The notes under the pieces are model-generated. The model was not told the DNA's origin and did not search any database. It saw only the letters and a program-made list of their open reading frames with translations. The position numbers were made by a program, and so were the translations under genes. DNA of 7,585 nucleotides from REEB506 sp040381035 (lineage in GTDB: Bacteria > Pseudomonadota > Alphaproteobacteria > Caulobacterales > Aquidulcibacteraceae). The DNA lies in NCBI GenBank assembly GCA_040381035.1, contig JBEIHY010000132.1, positions 1-7,585 of the forward strand, written 5' to 3'. This document shows positions 5,907 to 7,585 of this stretch, piece by piece. The first letter of the stretch is position 1; each line of letters opens with the position of its first letter.

Positions 5907-6342
5907 AACAGCGAAACAACAGCGAGGCCGGCCTTTCGCAAAGGGCGAGAGCGGGAACCCCGGCGGGCGCCCAGCCGGGAGCCGGCATAAGGTCAGCTTG
6001 CTTGTCGAAGGCATGATTGAAGCCCGCGCCGCAGACATCGCCGATGGCGCCTTGCGGAGCGCCATTGAAGGCGGCGATCCGGTGCTATTGCGTGCATTGC
6101 TGGACCGCTTGGCGCCACCGCGCAAAGAGCGCCCCATCGCGGTTGATTTGCCGCCGCTGGCACGCACCACCGATGCGCCCGTGGTTGCGGCTGCGTTGTT
6201 GGAGAAGGCCGCGAGCGGCGAACTGACGACGGGTGAGGCGCAAGGGTTGGCCGGCCTGCTCGAAGCCTTTCGCCGCCAGACTGAACTTGCTAGCTTTGAA
6301 GAACGCCTTGCCGCGTTGGAAGCTGCCGCCGGCAAGCGCTGA
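5893..6342 (+). CDS. DUF5681-like protein
   Basis: A 149-aa protein whose N-terminus RGRPFAKGESGNPGGRPAGS (11-30) matches the DUF5681 signature (KGxSGNPxGRPxGS). The rest is helical: VSLLVEGMIEARAADIADGAL (34-54), DPVLLRALLDRLAPPRKERP (62-81) and the C-terminal pair GELTTGEAQGLAGLLEAF and LASFEERLAALEAAAG. DUF5681 proteins are common in alphaproteobacterial phages and mobile elements, often near terminase genes, and are presumed to bind DNA; their function is not established. ATG 5893 is chosen over an in-frame TTG at 5866 because it gives the usual family start, although the ribosome binding site is weak, which fits coupling to the preceding gene through a 14-nt overlap. A small-terminase-like role is a hypothesis. 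Confidence 0.85.
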   Translation: MPAAKTAKQQRGRPFAKGESGNPGGRPAGSRHKVSLLVEGMIEARAADIADGALRSAIEGGDPVLLRALLDRLAPPRKERPIAVDLPPLARTTDAPVVAAALLEKAASGELTTGEAQGLAGLLEAFRRQTELASFEERLAALEAAAGKR

Positions 6343-6392
6343 TCGTCCGTGTTCGGACAATCACTAATCGTCCGTATACGGACAATTCACTA
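6342..6392. promoter_or_regulatory. Two tandem GTCCG/CGGAC dyads (candidate operators)
   Basis: Two nearly identical 25-26 bp units lie end to end. The first has the dyad GTCCG-TGTT-CGGAC at 6345-6358. The second has the perfect 14-bp palindrome GTCCGTATACGGAC at 6370-6383. Each is followed by ACAATCACTA or ACAATTCACTA. Dyad centres are 25 bp apart. A related GGACAGTTCAC recurs at 6515-6525 over the ribosome binding site of the membrane gene. The layout fits two dimer sites for a repressor controlling that gene. The binding protein is unknown. Confidence 0.7.
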
Positions 6393-6406
6393 TGAACCCG
6401 GCGTCA

Positions 6407-6425
6407 ATGCGTATACCATACGCAT
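6407..6425. promoter_or_regulatory. 8-bp inverted repeat (second operator type)
   Basis: ATGCGTAT (6407-6414) and ATACGCAT (6418-6425) are exact reverse complements separated by ACC. This differs from the GTCCG dyads just upstream, so a second regulator may bind here. The TATACC inside it could overlap a -10 element, but no matching -35 was found. Confidence 0.55.
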
Positions 6426-6433
6426 GTCCCTGA

Positions 6434-6502
6434 GGTCGCGGGACACCCCCCACAATTCGCCTTCGGAGGCCGAGCGCTACTAACGCCCGACCTCCCGCGA
6501 CC
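6434..6502 (+). promoter_or_regulatory. Structured leader RNA candidate
   Basis: GGTCGCGGGA (6434-6443) pairs perfectly with TCCCGCGACC (6493-6502). Inside the enclosed 49 nt is a small hairpin, GCCT-TCGG-AGGC (6459-6470). In RNA this would give a 10-bp closing stem with an internal stem-loop, 23 nt before the membrane gene start. TGTCCC at 6425-6430 can alternatively pair with GGGACA at 6440-6445, disrupting the long stem. This could be a cis-acting leader or a small RNA. It matches no riboswitch I recognise. Confidence 0.5.
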
Positions 6503-6514
6503 GTGAAGGCGCGA

Positions 6515-6531
6515 GGACAGTTCACATGTCC
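6515..6531 (+). promoter_or_regulatory. Hairpin over the ribosome binding site of the membrane gene
   Basis: GGACA (6515-6519) overlaps the GAGGA Shine-Dalgarno sequence (6513-6517) and can pair with TGTCC (6527-6531) at codons 1-2, with a 7-nt loop containing the A of the ATG. Such a fold could reduce translation initiation. The stem is only 5 bp, so the effect is uncertain. Confidence 0.4.
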
Positions 6532-7224
6532 CTTGATAATCAAATCTCAATACAGCCTTGGCGCAAGCCTTGGATTACAACCGCCGCTCTCGTCGCCATT
6601 GGCGCGGCTTGGGCGTGGATCGGCGCATGGGGTTGGCTCCATAGCGTCGATGCGACGATAGCGCCGATACTGGTTGTTCTGACCGGCGGCGCCCAAATCA
6701 TCGCGGCGCGGATGATGGCGATCAGCGGCAACGCCTCGCCAGGTCGCCGGGCAGCGCTGATCGCTTTGGCGGTCGCTTGTGCGGCATGGAGCGGCTTTAG
6801 CGGCAAGCGCGGCGTCGAGCTCGCGCAAACCGCACCGGCCGCCGCCTATAACGCCGCAGCGGCGCACTTGGCGGCTATTGAAGCTGCCATCGCAACCCTG
6901 CCGCCCGCACCAACGGTTGACACCGCCGGGCGCAGTCTGGGGCCGCAGCGGCAGGCAATCTTGATTGAGGCAAGGAGCGTTAACATGGCGCGCCTAGTCG
7001 CTGATCGAGACGCGGCGAAAGCCGCCATGCCGGCCAAGCCGGTGATTATGCCGATATCGCCCGCGATGCTGTGGGCGGTCGCGGCGCTGGTCGAGGCCCT
7101 AGGCTTGTTTGGGCTTTGGGCAATCGCCCGGCCCGGTGATCAGCGCCAGCCGGCTAAGGTCATAGCCATGACGGCCGGCCAAGCCTTAGCGCGCCAGCGC
7201 TGGGGCGAACCCCGCCAAGCCTAA
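6526..7224 (+). CDS. Four-TM membrane protein with periplasmic/cytoplasmic coil
   Basis: A 232-aa integral membrane protein of unknown function. Hydrophobic segments lie at about 16-38, 43-65, 74-91 and 178-202. Between the third and fourth is an Ala-rich helical, coil-like region of about 80 residues (98-170), interrupted by LPPAPTVDTAG. The short N-terminus and the C-terminal tail (203-232, basic) lie on the same side if all four segments span the membrane, probably the cytoplasm. GAGGA with an 8-nt spacer precedes ATG 6526. The gene is separated from the upstream genes by an elaborate control region and followed by a strong terminator, so it is probably its own transcription unit. This is typical of cargo genes. 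Exclusion, lysis-related or defence roles are possible but no family was recognised. Confidence 0.82.
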   Translation: MSLDNQISIQPWRKPWITTAALVAIGAAWAWIGAWGWLHSVDATIAPILVVLTGGAQIIAARMMAISGNASPGRRAALIALAVACAAWSGFSGKRGVELAQTAPAAAYNAAAAHLAAIEAAIATLPPAPTVDTAGRSLGPQRQAILIEARSVNMARLVADRDAAKAAMPAKPVIMPISPAMLWAVAALVEALGLFGLWAIARPGDQRQPAKVIAMTAGQALARQRWGEPRQA

Positions 7225-7231
7225 CCTTCAC

Positions 7232-7262
7232 GCCCCTGGGCCAGCCGCCCGGGGGCGCTTTT
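7232..7262 (+). terminator. Rho-independent terminator after the membrane gene
   Basis: A 9-bp GC-rich stem, GCCCCTGGG (7232-7240) with CCCGGGGGC (7248-7256, one G-U pair), has a 7-nt loop and is followed by GC and TTTT (7259-7262). It starts 8 nt after the stop codon and would stop element transcripts before the right attachment site and the opposing tRNA gene. Confidence 0.85.
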
Positions 7263-7272
7263 CTGCGCCCGC

Positions 7273-7337
7273 CGTTAACCCGGAAAGCGGTGCTGGATGC
7301 GCATCGCTGGCCGCCCATGCGCATGGGCGTTAACCCG
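7273..7337. repeat. Right-arm palindromes and CGTTAACCCG direct repeat
   Basis: CGTTAACCCG occurs at 7273-7282 and 7328-7337, 55 bp apart. Between them are the palindrome GATGCGCATC (7296-7305) and the perfect 18-bp palindrome CGCCCATGCGCATGGGCG (7312-7329). The two share the core ATGCGCAT, with centres exactly 20 bp apart, about two helical turns. The stretch lies between the last gene's terminator and the 11-bp repeats, so these are likely accessory-protein sites of the recombination arm. No protein can be assigned. Confidence 0.65.
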
Positions 7338-7352
7338 CGAAATCCATCCGCG

Positions 7353-7374
7353 TGGTACCTAATTGGTACCTAGG
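7353..7374. repeat. 11-bp tandem repeats (right arm)
   Basis: Two head-to-tail 11-mers, TGGTACCTAAT (7353-7363) and TGGTACCTAGG (7364-7374), share the nine-base core TGGTACCTA with the left-arm array at 577-609 and have the same orientation on the plus strand. They end 53 bp before the right attachment repeat. Presence at both ends supports arm-type sites for the integrase or a directionality factor. Confidence 0.8.
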
Positions 7375-7427
7375 GCCAAGTGCGGCGGCGCGGGCCAGCC
7401 TGGAAACCACCGAAAACATCAAGGCCG

Positions 7428-7476
7428 CCTTGGTGAGCCCGCCGGGATTCGAACCCGGGACCTACTGATTAAAAGT
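7428..7476. repeat. Right attachment site within tRNA-Lys
   Basis: Perfect 49-bp copy of 396-444. It covers the tRNA-Lys 3' half from the anticodon loop to the CCA plus 3 nt beyond. On this side the repeat joins the host-derived 5' half of the tRNA, so the gene is rebuilt intact. Confidence 0.92.
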
Positions 7477-7506
7477 CAGTTGCTCTACCGGCTGAGCTAC
7501 AGGCTC
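7431..7506 (-). tRNA. tRNA-Lys (anticodon TTT)
   Basis: The 76-nt minus-strand gene folds as a full cloverleaf: acceptor GAGCCTG with CGGGCTC (one G-U), D-stem GCTC/GAGC, anticodon stem ACTGA/TCAGT with loop CTTTTAA, variable loop AGGTC, T-stem CCGGG/CCCGG with loop TTCGAAT, discriminator A and an encoded CCA. The anticodon TTT (7471-7473) reads lysine codons. The gene is the integration target; its 3' half is supplied by the element and its 5' half by the chromosome. Its 3' end points into the element. Confidence 0.97.
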
Positions 7507-7585
7507 CCACAGGGGAGCGCGGGGATTAATGCGGTTTCGCCGTCGACGCACGCGCTTCGGCATGCCCAATGACGCCGGCCACTGC
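7507..7585. other. Chromosomal flank upstream of tRNA-Lys
   Basis: Short host sequence that should contain the tRNA promoter on the minus strand. No gene and no convincing -35/-10 pair is visible. A GC-rich block adjoins the tRNA 5' end. Confidence 0.4.

Larger units (their letters stand above)
396..7476. mobile_element. Integrative element in tRNA-Lys, satellite-like
   Basis: The element is bounded by a 49-bp perfect direct repeat (396-444 and 7428-7476), giving a unit of 7032 bp with one repeat copy. The repeat covers the 3' part of a tRNA-Lys gene, from the anticodon loop through the CCA end, a typical target of P4-type integrases. Inside, in order on the plus strand, are an integrase, a putative DNA-binding protein, an HTH protein, Prim-Pol, a RepA-like helicase, a repeat cluster, three small genes and a membrane protein. 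No capsid, terminase large subunit, portal, relaxase or conjugation gene is present. This gene content fits a phage satellite or a small replicating integrated element. All genes appear full length, so the element may still be active. Confidence 0.9.

Noticed and set aside
7420..7432. Hairpin CAAGG-CCG-CCTTG as terminator of tRNA-Lys
   Set aside because: The stem is only 5 bp and uses bases of the tRNA CCA end; the T-rich stretch after it on the minus strand is short and offset.
7363..7572. Plus-strand open frame of 69 codons with the same GEPAGIRTRDLLIKS peptide
   Set aside because: Antisense of the tRNA-Lys gene; it starts inside the 11-bp repeats and has no ribosome binding site.

Overview
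The window holds a complete small integrative element, about 7.0 kb, inserted into the 3' half of a chromosomal tRNA-Lys(TTT) gene of a GC-rich bacterium. An alphaproteobacterial host is inferred from the GC-rich coding bias, the tRNA sequence and a chromosomal gene fragment that looks like a DUF1186 protein. That placement is an inference; genus and species cannot be read from the sequence. A 49-bp perfect direct repeat (396-444 and 7428-7476) marks the ends. The intact tRNA is at the right end on the minus strand, and a 3' tRNA fragment lies at the left end.

Layout: chromosomal flank with a partial minus-strand gene (1-129) and a gene-free stretch; left attachment site; gene-free arm ending in 11-bp tandem repeats; P4-type tyrosine integrase (640-1971), translationally coupled to a 163-aa putative DNA-binding protein (1968-2459); an AlpA/excisionase-like HTH protein (2571-2792); a Prim-Pol primase-polymerase (2802-3788) overlapping a RepA/AAA_25-type helicase (3775-5211); an intergenic repeat cluster (about 5175-5343) that looks like a replication origin; three small genes (5359-5673, 5715-5906, 5893-6342, the last DUF5681-like); a dense regulatory interval (6343-6525); a four-TM membrane protein (6526-7224) with a strong terminator; the right arm with palindromes and two more copies of the 11-bp repeat; right attachment site and tRNA-Lys.

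The integrase and HTH protein would handle integration, excision and switching. The primase and helicase would replicate the excised circle from the GGAACA-repeat origin. The small genes and the membrane protein are accessory cargo. There is no capsid, tail, large terminase, portal, relaxase or conjugation gene, so the element resembles a phage satellite (P4/PICI-like) or a replicating integrative plasmid-like island that depends on a helper. All element genes are on the plus strand and appear intact. The most interesting parts are the matched 11-bp arrays at both ends, the symmetric origin-like cluster, the layered control region before the membrane gene, and two GxxRP-type small proteins that could be packaging-specificity factors.
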